DNA from: Cacajao melanocephalus
Taxonomy: Eukaryota > Chordata > Mammalia > Primates > Pitheciidae
DNA length: 64,000 bases
Assembly (NCBI GenBank): GCA_963573385.1
Contig: CAUYLG010044499.1
Location: 1-64,000 of the forward strand
Direction: 5' to 3'
How positions within the stretch are numbered: position 1 is the stretch's first letter; every line of letters starts with the position of its first letter. The notes under the pieces were generated by a model that searched no databases, was not told the origin of the DNA, and saw only the letters and a program-made list of their open reading frames with translations. Below are positions 10,718 to 23,220 of this stretch, in pieces. Made by a program: the position numbers and the translations under genes.

Positions 10718-12299
10718 ATACAGACCTTTACAGCATGTTTACTTAATTATAAGGATTGGCATGTGAATTGGAACTGATTTGACATCTTTGGTATTGAATA
10801 CATGACATGAACTCCCCAAAATAAAATGTTTGACAAATGAGAAGTAAAAAAATAATAGCTAGTAGAGTTTACTTGGATAAACTATACATGTCCTCCAGGG
10901 GAATTCTTATTGTTACAGGAATATGGAAGGTGAAAGTAGAACATAGAATACTAAATCGTAAATCAAAAACACATATCTATTCTTTAAACTCTGACTCACC
11001 AGCTCTGATTGCTTAGGAAAGTCTCTCTTTTTGTCAGGATGATTGATTTTAGTATCTGCAATAAACAAACTCAAATTTTAATGGCTTGACACAATACAAG
11101 TTTTTTATTGTAAATTCTGACATGGTTGCATGATTGATTCCAAGTAATGTCTTGGTTATCCAGGTTCTGTGCATTCAAGATACCTTCATCTTCAACAGAT
11201 GGTCTGCATGGTCTCACATAAAGACAAAATATAATGATTTTAGTGAACCTGACCTGAAAGTCTGTTATCCCTGCATTGACCAAAACTAGATCAAAGGCCC
11301 AATCTAAATTCATACATACTGAAAAATCCAGTGTTCCTTTGTGCCCCAGAGAAAAAATGAAATAGTATGTTTAACACATGGCATTATCTATGCTACAGTC
11401 AGTTGGGGTCCTTTCTGACTCTGGTTTCTTGTTTGTATACAGGTTTTAATACCACATTCATTTCACACAGTTGTACTTAGGAATAAATGGAATGATAAGC
11501 TTCTTAAGATACAAAATTCTTATCATTACTTAAATGGATAAGGATGATGTAAGTTTTCGATGTGAGCTTATTGTAGCCTCTTCATTTTTCTATTATACAC
11601 AATGAAAGTGAAGGGAAGAAAACAAGTCTAACAGCAAAAGACTGATTTTCAGAATGCAGGAAAAGAACTATTTGACTACATTTAACTGCTAATAACTGTT
11701 TTCAATTAGAAGTCCTACTGGTCCTTTTGAAATGAAAATATGAGATTAATTTGCAATTAGTAGCTTTCATTCATAAATTATGATTAACTTTTAAAAAGTA
11801 GTTCACTATGTAAAACAGATTGAAATAAATCTTTACAATGTTATTGGCTTTATTAATTGTGTAATCAAACTTGTCTCTATAGACAGTAAAAGGAAAATAC
11901 TTCCATCCAGATCATCCTAAATTAAATAATCACAAATTACATAATCACAAATTTGTTAACATGCAAATTAATAAGCATTTATTGATGTTTCCTGATTTAA
12001 GACACTGTTAACAGATATTAATTCCTTATTGGCCACATGTTGTTACATAGAACACCTCTAAATTTATTACACTTTCATGTTACTATGTAAAAGTTTTAGT
12101 ATCTGCCTCATGATTTCTCTAAATTAAATTAATCTAGTGTCTGATAATATGCATAGGATGTTCAATATAGTGGTCATTATTGGTAATTATCTCTTATCTT
12201 GAAACAACTATAACCTCATGTCATGATAATTCTTTTAATGTGCTATAGACTAGTAGCTTTTAATGTGCCATAGACTAGTAGAGCTCTTATAAAACAAAT
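10718..12299. other. Mostly unassigned; possible old repeat at 11050-11320; 25-bp tandem duplication at 12233
   Basis: No gene is visible. 11050-11320 has the look of an old interspersed repeat ('aatggcttgacacaatacaa' near 11081), family not assigned; the minus-strand frame there (80 aa) is chance. A 25-bp unit at 12233-12257 is followed by a second copy at 12258-12281 ('tttaatgtgc(t/c)atagactagtag'), one mismatch, directly left of the Alu. The rest is AT-rich and featureless. Confidence 0.5.
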
Positions 12300-12310
12300 C
12301 TCAAAATTCT

Positions 12311-12609
12311 TTTTTTTTTTTTTTTTTTGGAGATAGAGTCTAATTCTGTCGCCCAGGCTGGAGTGCAGTGGCGTAATCTCGGCTCAGTGCAACCTCCGCC
12401 TCCCAAGTTCAAGTGATTCTCCTGCCTCAGCCTCCTAAGTAGCAGGGATTACAGGGGTATGCCACCATGCCCAGCTAATTTTTGTATTTTTAGTAGAGAT
12501 GGGGTTTTACCATGTTGGTCAGGCTGGTCTCAAACTCCTGACCTTGTGATCCACCCGCCTCAGCCTCCCAAAGTGCTGGGATTACAGGCGTAAGCCACTG
12601 CACCTGGTC
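12311..12609 (-). mobile_element. Alu SINE, full length
   Basis: Antisense full-length Alu: T-run 12311-12328, then reverse-complemented right and left monomers to 'cacctggtc'. It is flanked by an 11-bp TSD 'ctcaaaattct' at 12300-12310 and 12610-12620. Divergence is moderate, in keeping with an S-type Alu, but the subfamily was not determined. Confidence 0.97.
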
Positions 12610-12620
12610 CTCAAAATTCT

Positions 12621-13569
12621 ATCTGAAATGTAGAATCAGAAATTCTGAGATTGGGCATCTAAATCTTTATGCTTTGATCAGTTTTGAACAAATTTGTTTA
12701 AGTAGGTGTTCCAGACACTTGAGAAGACACACATTCCTTTTAAATCAAGAGTTCTCCCATATCCCATAGGACCAGTCAAATTTGAGACTCCTTAGTGTAT
12801 GCCTATTATTAAAACTTTTTAAATTATAAAAACACAGAAAGATCTTAAAATAAAACAAAATTCTTTAAAATTATGCTTGTAATAATTAGTCATATACCTT
12901 TTTGTCTTTTTTTCTATGAATATATATTAAAATTAGCATTGAGAAGGCAATTTCATGTGGAATGTCTTTAAACCCATGGTGCCAATGACTATAACATGCA
13001 GTATTAATGAATATACCATAAGAGAAAAAATAGCATGCTAATATTTGACAGAATGCTTTCTTAACATTTACAATTTTTGTTAGACTTGTGGAAGGTACTA
13101 TTGTAAAGTGATTAAGGCACAGATGGCATAAGACTAAATCACCTTAAGCATTGACAACATAATTTTATGGAATGTCAGAGAACAGGAGAGTTTTGTTACC
13201 ATTTCCTATTTGTCTAAACTAACACTTTCATTTTTTCATCAATTAAGTCTCATGTTGCTGAAGCTTTGTAGCCTCTGTTAAAGTCAGCAGGAACTTTATG
13301 TTACGTTGATACTTGATGCCTTAATTAAAGTGCTACACTATGCATGAATCTTTAATATTAGCCATTCATTGCTTATAAATGTCTTCCGTCATCTAAACAA
13401 GATAAGGAAAGTTCTCCTTCTGGTTCCAGTTCTTGTCTAGTGATGGAACTCCTTTTACAGGTATCCCAATAATAAGAATACCACAGCTTCATCTATTTCA
13501 TTTCTTAGGTCATGTAAAAGACCTTTATTGACTTGCAAAGACATATGGAATTACTACTCCATACCCACT
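12621..13569. other. No recognisable gene or repeat
   Basis: AT-rich sequence without an ORF or repeat that I can support. Confidence 0.5.
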
Positions 13570-14030
13570 GTCCACCCTGGTTCATCCTGCTTAGTACCCT
13601 AGGAGACTGACTTGATTGAAATTATCACCCAGGCTCCCTTGCTCTGTAGTTTCTCTGTGGGGTTCTGCTACTGGACTGGTGATCATCAGCAAGAGGGAGA
13701 ATGATCTTCGTGCACTTATTTACCCAGGTACAGCCCTGCAAGATCACTGTAAACTGGCTATTTCCCAATGAAGGTCACACTATTGTTAATTGGCCCCCTG
13801 GTTTTCTTCTCTCTGGGTTTTGTCTCCCTCTAGATTCCAGTAATTAGTGCATTTATTTACCATTTCAGCCCTCAGAGTGACAATGTTTCCCTCCAAACCC
13901 CTTCCAGCCCTTGGGTACTGCTCTATCCCTTGTGGTTTTCTTATACTCTGTCTTTACTTTTATTATGCATGCCTTTATTAAACTGTTTCTCAAAAATATT
14001 CATTTGAGTGTGTTATCCGTTTCTTCCAGG
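13570..14030 (+). repeat. Possible ancient interspersed repeat, family unassigned
   Basis: This stretch is less AT-rich than its surroundings and ends in a block of the form 'cctttattaaactgtttctc' (13972-13991), which resembles the end of an old mammalian LTR-type or other interspersed element. I cannot name the family, and the strand is a guess from that polyadenylation-like end. Confidence 0.35.
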
Positions 14031-14811
14031 AACTTCATATAATAATTGATGTGAAGTAACTATTTTGCAAAGTAGACTTCTGGGAATAGTTTTCTTGCAT
14101 AGCTGTGGAAAGGAAAATGGAATGCAAATAATTCCTGAAAGGTAATGACATCACATTTAACTTATTAATAGTTGATTCATAGGATGTAGTAAAGGTAACA
14201 GTACAGCTTTAAGAGAGCTACTGATTACGGCACTCAGCTACTGTAATAGGCAGTGAAAAGTTACTGGTGTCAGCTGACTTCATCTGACAACCCTAGAGAA
14301 CATCAACAGAGAAAAAAGCAAATTGACTCCTGAATGCCCATCTGAAAACACTCCTGAATGTCTACCTGAAAAGCTGAAAATCACAAAGAGTGACTGGTAA
14401 CTTTGATAAGTTTCTCCTCTACTGCAGTTACAGAGCATAAATGGCTCTGAGCAACAAGTCTAAAATCTGCTTATGAAGGTTGCAGAGTTGTAGCAGCAAA
14501 TCAAGCAAGTCTTTTATGAGAGTAGCAGAAGTGAAGAAGTGGTGGGCTCTGATATGTTACATGAGTGCCTTTGGGTAGACATCAAGGAATTTGAACACTT
14601 TGGTTCCACAAAATCTCTCTGGCACTCCTTCATCAGTGGAGGTGGTAATTCCCATGACTGTAGCTGAGACAGATACCAAAAAGGTGGATCTTATGATACC
14701 AAGGACCCACCCTATAACTGCTTATTATCTACAAGTCCATGGTGAAATAAGTTCTGCACACATTTGATAGAGAAGTTCTCCTCTGGAAACAGATATTCTA
14801 TATATATAGAT
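14031..14811. other. Unassigned; possibly old ERV-like sequence from about 14450
   Basis: No open frame of note. From about 14450 to 14800 base composition is more balanced and the texture resembles decayed retroviral internal sequence. It is cut by the AT-rich satellite block at 14812, and similar-looking sequence resumes at 15250. The family is not identified and this is inference only. Confidence 0.3.
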
Positions 14812-15249
14812 TATATAGATATAGATATAGATATAGATATAGATATAGATATAGATATATCTGATATATTCTATATCTGTTTAGGATAGATATCTGATAT
14901 CTATATCTATATCTATCTATATCTAGATATCAGATATCTATCCTAAACAGATATAGAATATATCAGATATATCTAAATCTAGATATAGATATCTAGATTT
15001 AGATATAGATATAGATATCTATATTTAGACGTATCTGATATATTCTATATCTGTTTAGGAGATATCTATATATATCTATAATATAGATATCAGATATATC
15101 TATCTGATATATATCTATCTTATATCTATAATATAGATATCAGATCTGATCTATATCTATCTGATATCTATATCTATATATATATATATATCTGAAGGAG
15201 ATAGATATATCTGATATCTACATATATATATATATCTGAAGGAGATATA
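14812..15249. repeat. AT-rich hexamer-type tandem repeat with nested palindromes
   Basis: About 440 bp built from 'gatata/tatatc' hexamer variants. It starts with an (atagat)n run at 14820-14855, contains a perfect inverted repeat (14852-14975), and then a third, direct copy of part of the left arm: 29 bp at 14858-14886 recurs at 15032-15060. It ends with two copies of 'tatctgaaggagata' 44 bp apart (15189-15203 and 15233-15247). G+C comes almost only from 'ctg' and 'gat' triplets. Confidence 0.95.
14852..14975. repeat. Perfect 52-bp-arm inverted repeat, 20-bp loop
   Basis: The left arm 14852-14903 and right arm 14924-14975 are exact reverse complements, checked base by base; the first mismatches are at 14851/14976 outside and 14904/14923 inside. 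The arms contain non-repetitive words ('ctgtttaggatag' and 'ctatcctaaacag'), so the symmetry is not just a by-product of AT repetition. Such AT-rich palindromes can extrude as cruciforms. Confidence 0.97.
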
Positions 15250-16469
15250 AAATACTATTATTTGAATCAGCAGTGATATAGGCAACAAGTGTGGGAGTAA
15301 ATTCTGAGGATGTTAGCCCAACAAGGACAAAATTATAAGCCTTCATTGGACTAAATATTGACATGAGTGTAGTCATATCAGAGTCAATAATTAATATGTT
15401 AGCATACACATCTGTAAGTGGCATTGTCAATTTGCTGTGTTAAATAATTGAAGCCCTCAGTCAATGAGGTTGAAATGTTAGAACTTCTATACCATGTTCA
15501 GGAATGAGTCTGAGGCTAGGGGAACAGGCATGTTATGGCTCTGTTACATGCATATTCCTCAGCCACTCATTAACCAACTACTTGGGCACTCCCTTCACCC
15601 AAATTAAGAATTTATTGACATTATGAGAACTAGTATCCTTGAAAAACTGTTTGAGGGCTTGAGGTTTTTTCTCTGTAGGCAGGATATGACAATAGGATAT
15701 TCCACAAGGGATTGGGTTACTGCCTCAGTGGGAATAAATGGGACCACAGAATGATAGTGTTTAGTTGTTGTAGATGATGTAGGTGTAATTGCTATATGGC
15801 AGAGGGGTAAAATGTTGATGAGTTTTGGCCTTCAAGAATCTATGGAAAGGGCAAATTGATCACAGGGACCATAGAAATGAAATATAGGAGGAACCAATAA
15901 AGAAAGATGTTGCTGAACATATATAATTAGAAAAATTCTGGATATGATCAGAAGAAACATAAGCTGAGTCACCATAGTGGAAATTAATGGCCTTTGGTCT
16001 GTTCCTCTTGAGAGGACATTGAGCTCTTTGAGCTTAAACCAAGATAAATGGCCAATATTCTGAATATTCCTGCAAGTTTTCCCAAAAACTATGTGTAGTA
16101 TTTACCAAAGATACTGTACACTGAGCAAAGGAAAACACTCAGACTTTCTGAGAAATGACTTGACACTAACTTCCAGAGACACACAATGCTAAGCTGCTAT
16201 ATTTTCTACACTGGTATTTTAATTGAAGAAAAACAACACAGCCACATACATGGGGTATGGAGCTTTTGACCCATAAAATAGTCCTCACCCTACAACACCT
16301 CCCAGAAGAAAAACTCAGTAGCAGTTTGACTTCATGTAGTAAGGTCAACCCTACAACTTTGTTACCTAAAGATATGCTGATTCTCCTCTTTTCAATCATC
16401 ACATTGTCTGTAGGAATTTGATAGCCCACAGAACATCATACTTATCCATTGTGCCTTCTTTTAATACTA
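15250..16469. other. Unassigned, possibly decayed ERV or other repeat
   Basis: No intact frame. A 70-aa minus-strand frame (15218-15430) and an 87-aa minus-strand frame (16166-16429) have fairly protein-like composition, but I recognise no domain. The block may continue the sequence left of the AT-rich repeat. Confidence 0.3.
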
Positions 16470-17480
16470 TATCTAGGTGCATGGATACATTGGGCGTATA
16501 CCTAGATAGTGAATTGATGGGTCATAGAGTGTGTGTCTGTTCGATTTTAATAAGCGATACCACACAGTTTTCAAAAGTAGCCATAAATTACAAACATACC
16601 AACAGTATATGGTGTTCAGTGCTCCACATATTTGTCAACATATGGCACATTTAGTATTTTTATATTTAACTATTCTGGTGATGTCATGTTCATATCTCTT
16701 TCTTGTACTAACTTAAATTTTCCTAAGTGTCATTAGGTTATCAATGAGCAAACATTAAATGTTTATTGGGCATTTGTAATAAATCTCTTTTGAAGTGCCT
16801 GTGTATTTCTTAGGGATATTTTCTTTTATACTATTTTTCTCACTTATGTATAGGAATTCTTCATAGTTTCAAAAAACAGGCACTTTTGTTATATACATTG
16901 CAAATATCTTTGATGCTGGGGCTTGCCTTTTCACTATTTTATTTATGTCTTGGAATAAACAGAATTACATAATTTTAAGATACTATAGCTTATTAATAGT
17001 TTCCTTGATAGTATTTTTGTGTGTGTTCTGTCAAATAAATATTTTCTTAACTCCCCTAAAGGGAGATATTTTCCACGTTATTTTATAATGACTTTATTGT
17101 TCACCTTTCACATTTAGAGTTTCAATATACCCAGTACTGACTTCCATAGAGAGTGTGAAGTAGGAGTCAAATTTAGATTTTTTCATTTGCATTTCCAATA
17201 ATCCAACATTGTTTATTAAATAGTTTTTATTTTTTCCCTGCTCTGTAAATTCACTTTTGTTATGTATTATGTCTGTGTTTGTCTGTTACTGGAATCTAAT
17301 TCTGATCTATTTCTTTATTTGTTTATCTTCATACCAACAAATGCTCTTACACCAGTTTTATAAAAAGTTGTAATATTTAATAAAGCCAAGTCGTCACACC
17401 TTTTTCTTATTTTCATGAATTTCCTGGCTAGTGTTGCATCTTTGTAATTCTACATAAATTTTTAAATGATTTCTAGCTTG
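16470..17480 (-). mobile_element. Old L1 (L1M-like), 3' part, antisense
   Basis: Antisense, strongly decayed L1 3' UTR and ORF2 end. Recognisable blocks are 'gatgggtcatagagtgtg' near 16516, 'ggcttgccttttcactattt' near 16920, 'cctttcacatttagagtttc' near 17105 and the 'tttattaaatag' region near 17211. No frame survives. Confidence 0.75.
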
Positions 17481-17824
17481 CTTGTATTGCGTCTGAATTT
17501 TATTTTGGACTGGAAGCAGAATGTAAAGTTAAGGAGAAAGGAAAGGGACATAGACCAAATACTTTGCTAGTTAGATGTCGTGAAGAACTTGATGAAATTT
17601 GGATTGCCTAGGAAATCAAAACACTATTACTGATTGACAGTAAAATATTATTAATTATCCTATAAGATTATTCATAAAAGTATAGTGAAATCAGCATAAT
17701 AGGAAAAAACAAAAGCAGAATAAGCTTTGTTTAAGGACTCTATCTCTGGGAAGATAAATTTTGAACAGGAAATTCTAATTTTTTAGGTTTTTGTATTTGT
17801 AAACTTAATCAATTTACTAATTTT

Positions 17825-17960
17825 GATCAACATTTGTTGAGCAACTACTATGTGTCATGCATTATATTATGTACTAGTCAAATAACCTTGATGAAGAGAG
17901 GCAGAGTCTCTTTATGGAGCTTAATGTCTATGAGATATTTGGGGTTGAATCAAAAATATG
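17825..17960 (-). mobile_element. L2 LINE fragment
   Basis: Antisense L2 3'-end sequence: 'ttgttgagcaactactatgt' near 17834, then 'ctttatggagcttaatgtct' near 17910, in the usual order and spacing. The copy is old and short. Confidence 0.55.
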
Positions 17961-18435
17961 TCAGAGAATTATTTTGTTTAGAAGATTAGCGTACATATAC
18001 TCTGAGACTCCTTAAGGAGGAAAAGTAATATGGTGTCATGCTATTTTCTATTTATAAACTCCAAATTTTGCAATATTTTTTCAATGCACAAAGAATCTTT
18101 AATCGTGACAAAATAGTTATTTTTTTACACAGCATAAAATCCGTACTTTAAAAATATATTACTTATAATAGTCTGAAATTATAAGTACTGAAACCTATTT
18201 TGCAACTGATTTGCATCATTTAGGCAAGAACTGAGCATTTTGTCAGGCAATTCAAGAATATATTTTATTCCATGTCTGAATACTGCCTTATGAATGTTAC
18301 ACCTTAAGTCAAATTGTGTATGATAGAAGTCAAGTAAAAAGAAACATCAATTTCCTTTTCATCTTGTTATGAGGTAAACTTGAACAAAACTAGGTAGAAA
18401 AAAATGACTTACAGAAAGAAAATGGGATGAAAGTA
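17961..18435. other. No recognisable gene or repeat
   Basis: AT-rich sequence; nothing supported. Confidence 0.5.
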
Positions 18436-19096
18436 CAGTTGATCTTCATTATTATGAGTTCCATATTAACAAACTTACCTACTGGCCAAAATTTATTTTT
18501 AATCCCCAAATTAATACACACAGTGTTTTCATGGTTATTCAAAGACTTGCATAGGGCATCAAAAAAAATGGCATCACCTATAAAACACATGCCCAACTGT
18601 GTTCAAACAAGGCGGTGCTCTGCCCTCTAGCTTCAGCATTCATACTAGAAACAAGTGTTTTTGCCAGTCTATTTAGTGTCATGGTTTTTTTGGCTGTTTT
18701 TTTACTCTGCGTTTATGTGCTTCTGGTTGGAGATGGCAATGTTTAAAATGGTCCCAAAACACAGTGATAAAATGCTCTCTATGTTGCCTAAACATGAAAA
18801 GCCTGTGATGTGTTTTATGAAGACAAATGTAAGATGTTAAATAAATTTTATTGAGGCCGAGTTATAATGTTGATGAATTGTTCAAAGTTAAAGAGTCAAC
18901 AACATATATTAAAGTGTTTTTAAATAGAAATATGCATACAACAGGTTACATATTGACTGGTTGACAAATATGTGACTGGAGACTATCAGAAACCTAACCT
19001 TGTATTTCCTCTGTGAGCAATGGTATGGTGTTTCCTAACTCAGTGTTTGCAGTGACTTTGCAGAACATAACTACTATGAGTAATGAGAATTGTCTG
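18436..19096 (+). mobile_element. Tigger-type (pogo/Tc1-mariner) DNA transposon, internally deleted
   Basis: The left end 'cagttgatcttcattatta' (18436) and the right end (reverse complement 'cagacaattctcattactc', ending 19096) form imperfect terminal inverted repeats. A 'ta' dinucleotide precedes the left end, as expected for this superfamily; the right TA is lost. Plus-strand sequence around 18736-18840 encodes the N-terminal DNA-binding part of a Tigger-like transposase. At about 660 bp it lacks the catalytic DDE domain, so it is a non-autonomous or internally deleted copy. The family number was not assigned. Confidence 0.85.
18733..18840 (+). pseudogene. Tigger transposase N-terminal relic
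   Basis: The frame reads 'MAMFKMVPKHSDKMLSMLP' then 'KHEKPVMCFM', which lines up with the N-terminus and first helix-turn-helix (CENP-B/pogo-type) of Tigger transposases. A stop at 18838-18840 ends it; related sequence continues in other frames to about 18960. No catalytic residues are present. Confidence 0.7.
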
Positions 19097-20164
19097 GACT
19101 TTGGTGGGAGGTAGGAAGTCAGAAGTTTGCTGAGCATCTCACAAACTTGTACATGATGATACTTAGGAGCACCCAATTCTAGACTAATGTTTTCTTATTG
19201 CAGTTAGAGTAAAGAAACTGAACCAAAAGTGTCTCAAAGAAAAGAAAAAATGAAATAAGAATTTGTCTCTAGGGAAACCGAAGGAAGAGAAAAATAGAAG
19301 AAGCTGAAGCATCTAAATCTGTAAATAACTTTTTGGAAACTAGTCCAAAGTTTTCTACTTTAACAAAGTTCACTAGAAATCCCCAAAAGGGCATTTTAAC
19401 CCCACAGGATTCATCATTTTCTAACTTTGTATGGTTTAAGATTGTAAACTTGAAATATTTCTTTATACATAACAATGAAAATTTTTATTTAAATCATTAT
19501 TCTTTTTTCTGATTTCACAAATAGAAATTCACCCTGTCTATGTGCATAGCTAAAACTCATTCAATGTCTAATTTTAATCAGGTTGTATACAACAGGTTTT
19601 TTACAAATATCTGTTGAGAAAAGTTAAATCAGGGATGGGGACAGTTACACATGGCCACCAAGAGGTTAATTTTTAAATTACAGTGTTATTCACCCCATGA
19701 AGCAGTTCATCTTGTGGGTTATTTCAAAGAAATGATCTGCTATGTGGAAAGAGAACCAGCCAAAGGAGTAACAATCAATCAAAATGTCTCTAATTGCCCA
19801 TAAATGAATTATACATACATGATGAGAAATCTCAAATGTTCAAAGCAAAATCACATAGGGGTTGTGCTTGGATCCTGAAACCAAGTGAAAAACAAAATCA
19901 AATGGATTAAGAAAAGTACAATGATCTCCAGAAAGCATCGCTTTGTTTTTGAGTAATAAACTTCATTGTCTCAAAATTTCCAACCCTTTAAAACCACAAA
20001 CAGCTTGGTAAATAATTGCATCTGATTTGAGTCCATTATCTTTTATAAATTCATCTATGAAGAAATTAGCAGATTTTCAGTTTATCAATGATGAGTTTCA
20101 AAGGGAGGATGGGTCTTGGTGGGAAATTAAGACTGTTATTAACCACAACTAGACTGTATTTAAT
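19097..20164. other. No recognisable gene or repeat
   Basis: AT-rich. Minus-strand frames at 18994-19176 and 19269-19475 have no recognisable domain; the first overlaps the transposon end. Confidence 0.5.
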
Positions 20165-20450
20165 ATATTATTTATTTATTTATTTATTTATTTAGACACA
20201 ATCTCACTCCATCACCCAAGCTAGAATGCATTGGTGCAATCTCAGCTTACTACAACCCCCGCCTCTTGGGTTCAAGCGATTCTTGTGCCTCAGCCTTCTT
20301 AGTAGCTGGGACCACAGGCGTGTGCCATGACACCCAGCTAATTTTTGTAGTTTTAGTAGGGATGGGGTTTCATCATACTGACCAGGCTGATCTCAAACTC
20401 CTAGCCGCAAGTGATCTGTCCTCCTCAGCGTGAGTCACAGCGCCCTACCT
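20165..20450 (-). mobile_element. Alu SINE, diverged (J-like), internal deletion
   Basis: Antisense Alu. The A tail has become an (attt)n repeat at 20168-20194. The body is strongly diverged. About 25-30 bp of the conserved Alu block near the 5' end ('cccaaagtgctgggattac' in antisense) is missing at about 20428. The end is near 20450. Confidence 0.9.
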
Positions 20451-21902
<1,452 letters not shown>

Positions 21903-21910
21903 AAGAAACA

Positions 21911-22597
21911 TTATTTTATATTTGATTTTCTAATGTTGTCATGTTACAGTGAAATGAAGAGTATGAAAATGAATGTCACATTTTCTCAATTTTCATCTAA
22001 TTGGATATCCAGTGAAACTTTTCCTACTGTCTCATAATTACTGCTGAAGACCCCCAGACAACAACAGGTAATAGGCTCCACAATCTGAAGAGATGTTTCT
22101 GGACACATCATCATGGAATCATTAAGATTTGACCAGACCTTCTACTTCCTTTACACCTAGTATCCCTTCCAGCCTGAATAAGAAAAAAGGCTTAAATTCA
22201 TCAGGGGTTTATCTGAGTGTTAAGTTACATGATTATCAAGAAACACAGTGCCACCCTCTGCCACAAACAAATCTGGGCTCCAAAAGAATCCTGCATAGAA
22301 ATTTGAGAGCCCATTGAAGCCAAGACTCTTAAAAAATTCCCCAGAATGGGTGATTGACGAACTGCAGGAAGTGATGCCAGGGTACTAGAGTAGACTCAGA
22401 TGTGGAGTTTTAGGAAGAGACTGATATATGTTCCCTAGGAGTTTTAATGTGTATGTGAATGTAGAGGCTAAGAACTGATTCTTTCCTACAGATATCTAAA
22501 AATTAGAATCCAGCTGAGTCAGACACAGACAGTGTAATGACAAAAGTGGGAAACACTGGGAGTGTCATGTATGTCCAATTTTTAGTTTGGTAAAAAT
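21911..22597. other. No recognisable gene or repeat
   Basis: Contains a 62-aa frame at 22129-22317 with no recognisable domain. Nothing else is supported. Confidence 0.45.
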
Positions 22598-22791
22598 TAG
22601 GGTTGACAGATGAAATACAGGATGCACAGTTACATTTGAATTTCAGCTACAAAATGAATAATTTTTAACATAAGCATGTCCCAAATATTGAATGGAGGAT
22701 ATTTATCTTAAATATGATTCCTTGTTTATATGAAATTCAAATTTAAGTGGATGGCCTCTATTTTTGTTTACTTAATTTCACATCCCTATTA
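22598..22791. mobile_element. Palindromic non-autonomous DNA transposon (MER53-like)
   Basis: The ends 'agggttgacagatgaaatac' (22599) and the region ending 'catccctatta' (22791) are imperfect inverted repeats. The inner parts 'catttgaatttcagctacaa' and 'atatgaaattcaaatttaag' are also complementary, so the whole 190-bp element folds back on itself. This is the look of a small hAT-type MITE; the MER53 name is from memory. Confidence 0.65.
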
Positions 22792-22799
22792 AGACTACG

Positions 22800-23220
22800 T
22801 GAGTAAATTAGTTAACATATGGCTAGCTGCCATGATAAACTCCAAAATGAATAATGGTTCAAGTATGATAGAAATCTAATTTTTGCTCATTAACATTACA
22901 AAGGAGCAAACAACTCTACTTTAGCAGTATCTGAGTTTATTTTATACTATGTTTCCAACATTTTCAAATGTGCGTTCCAAGGTCTTTGTGCCTCAAGGAG
23001 GTAGATGGGAAAAGAATATGGAGGATTATACATGGCAGGCATTAGTGGGCCAAGCCTGGAAACGGCACTTACGTTCACATTTCATTGGCTAGAACTAAAA
23101 ACATATGTCTATATTAAATTTAAGAAAAGCTGGGAAATGCAGAATAGCTGTATATCCAGAAAGAAAATGAAACATGTTTGTTGCACAGCTGGCCAATATC
23201 TAGCACTCTGAATTTCCGTG
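22800..23220. repeat. Possible ancient interspersed repeat, family unassigned
   Basis: Blocks such as 'gctagctgccatgataaact' near 22824 and 'gctgggaaatgcagaatagc' near 23131 resemble a common old mammalian repeat. I cannot give the family. The 68-aa frame at 23005-23211 is not a convincing gene. Confidence 0.35.
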
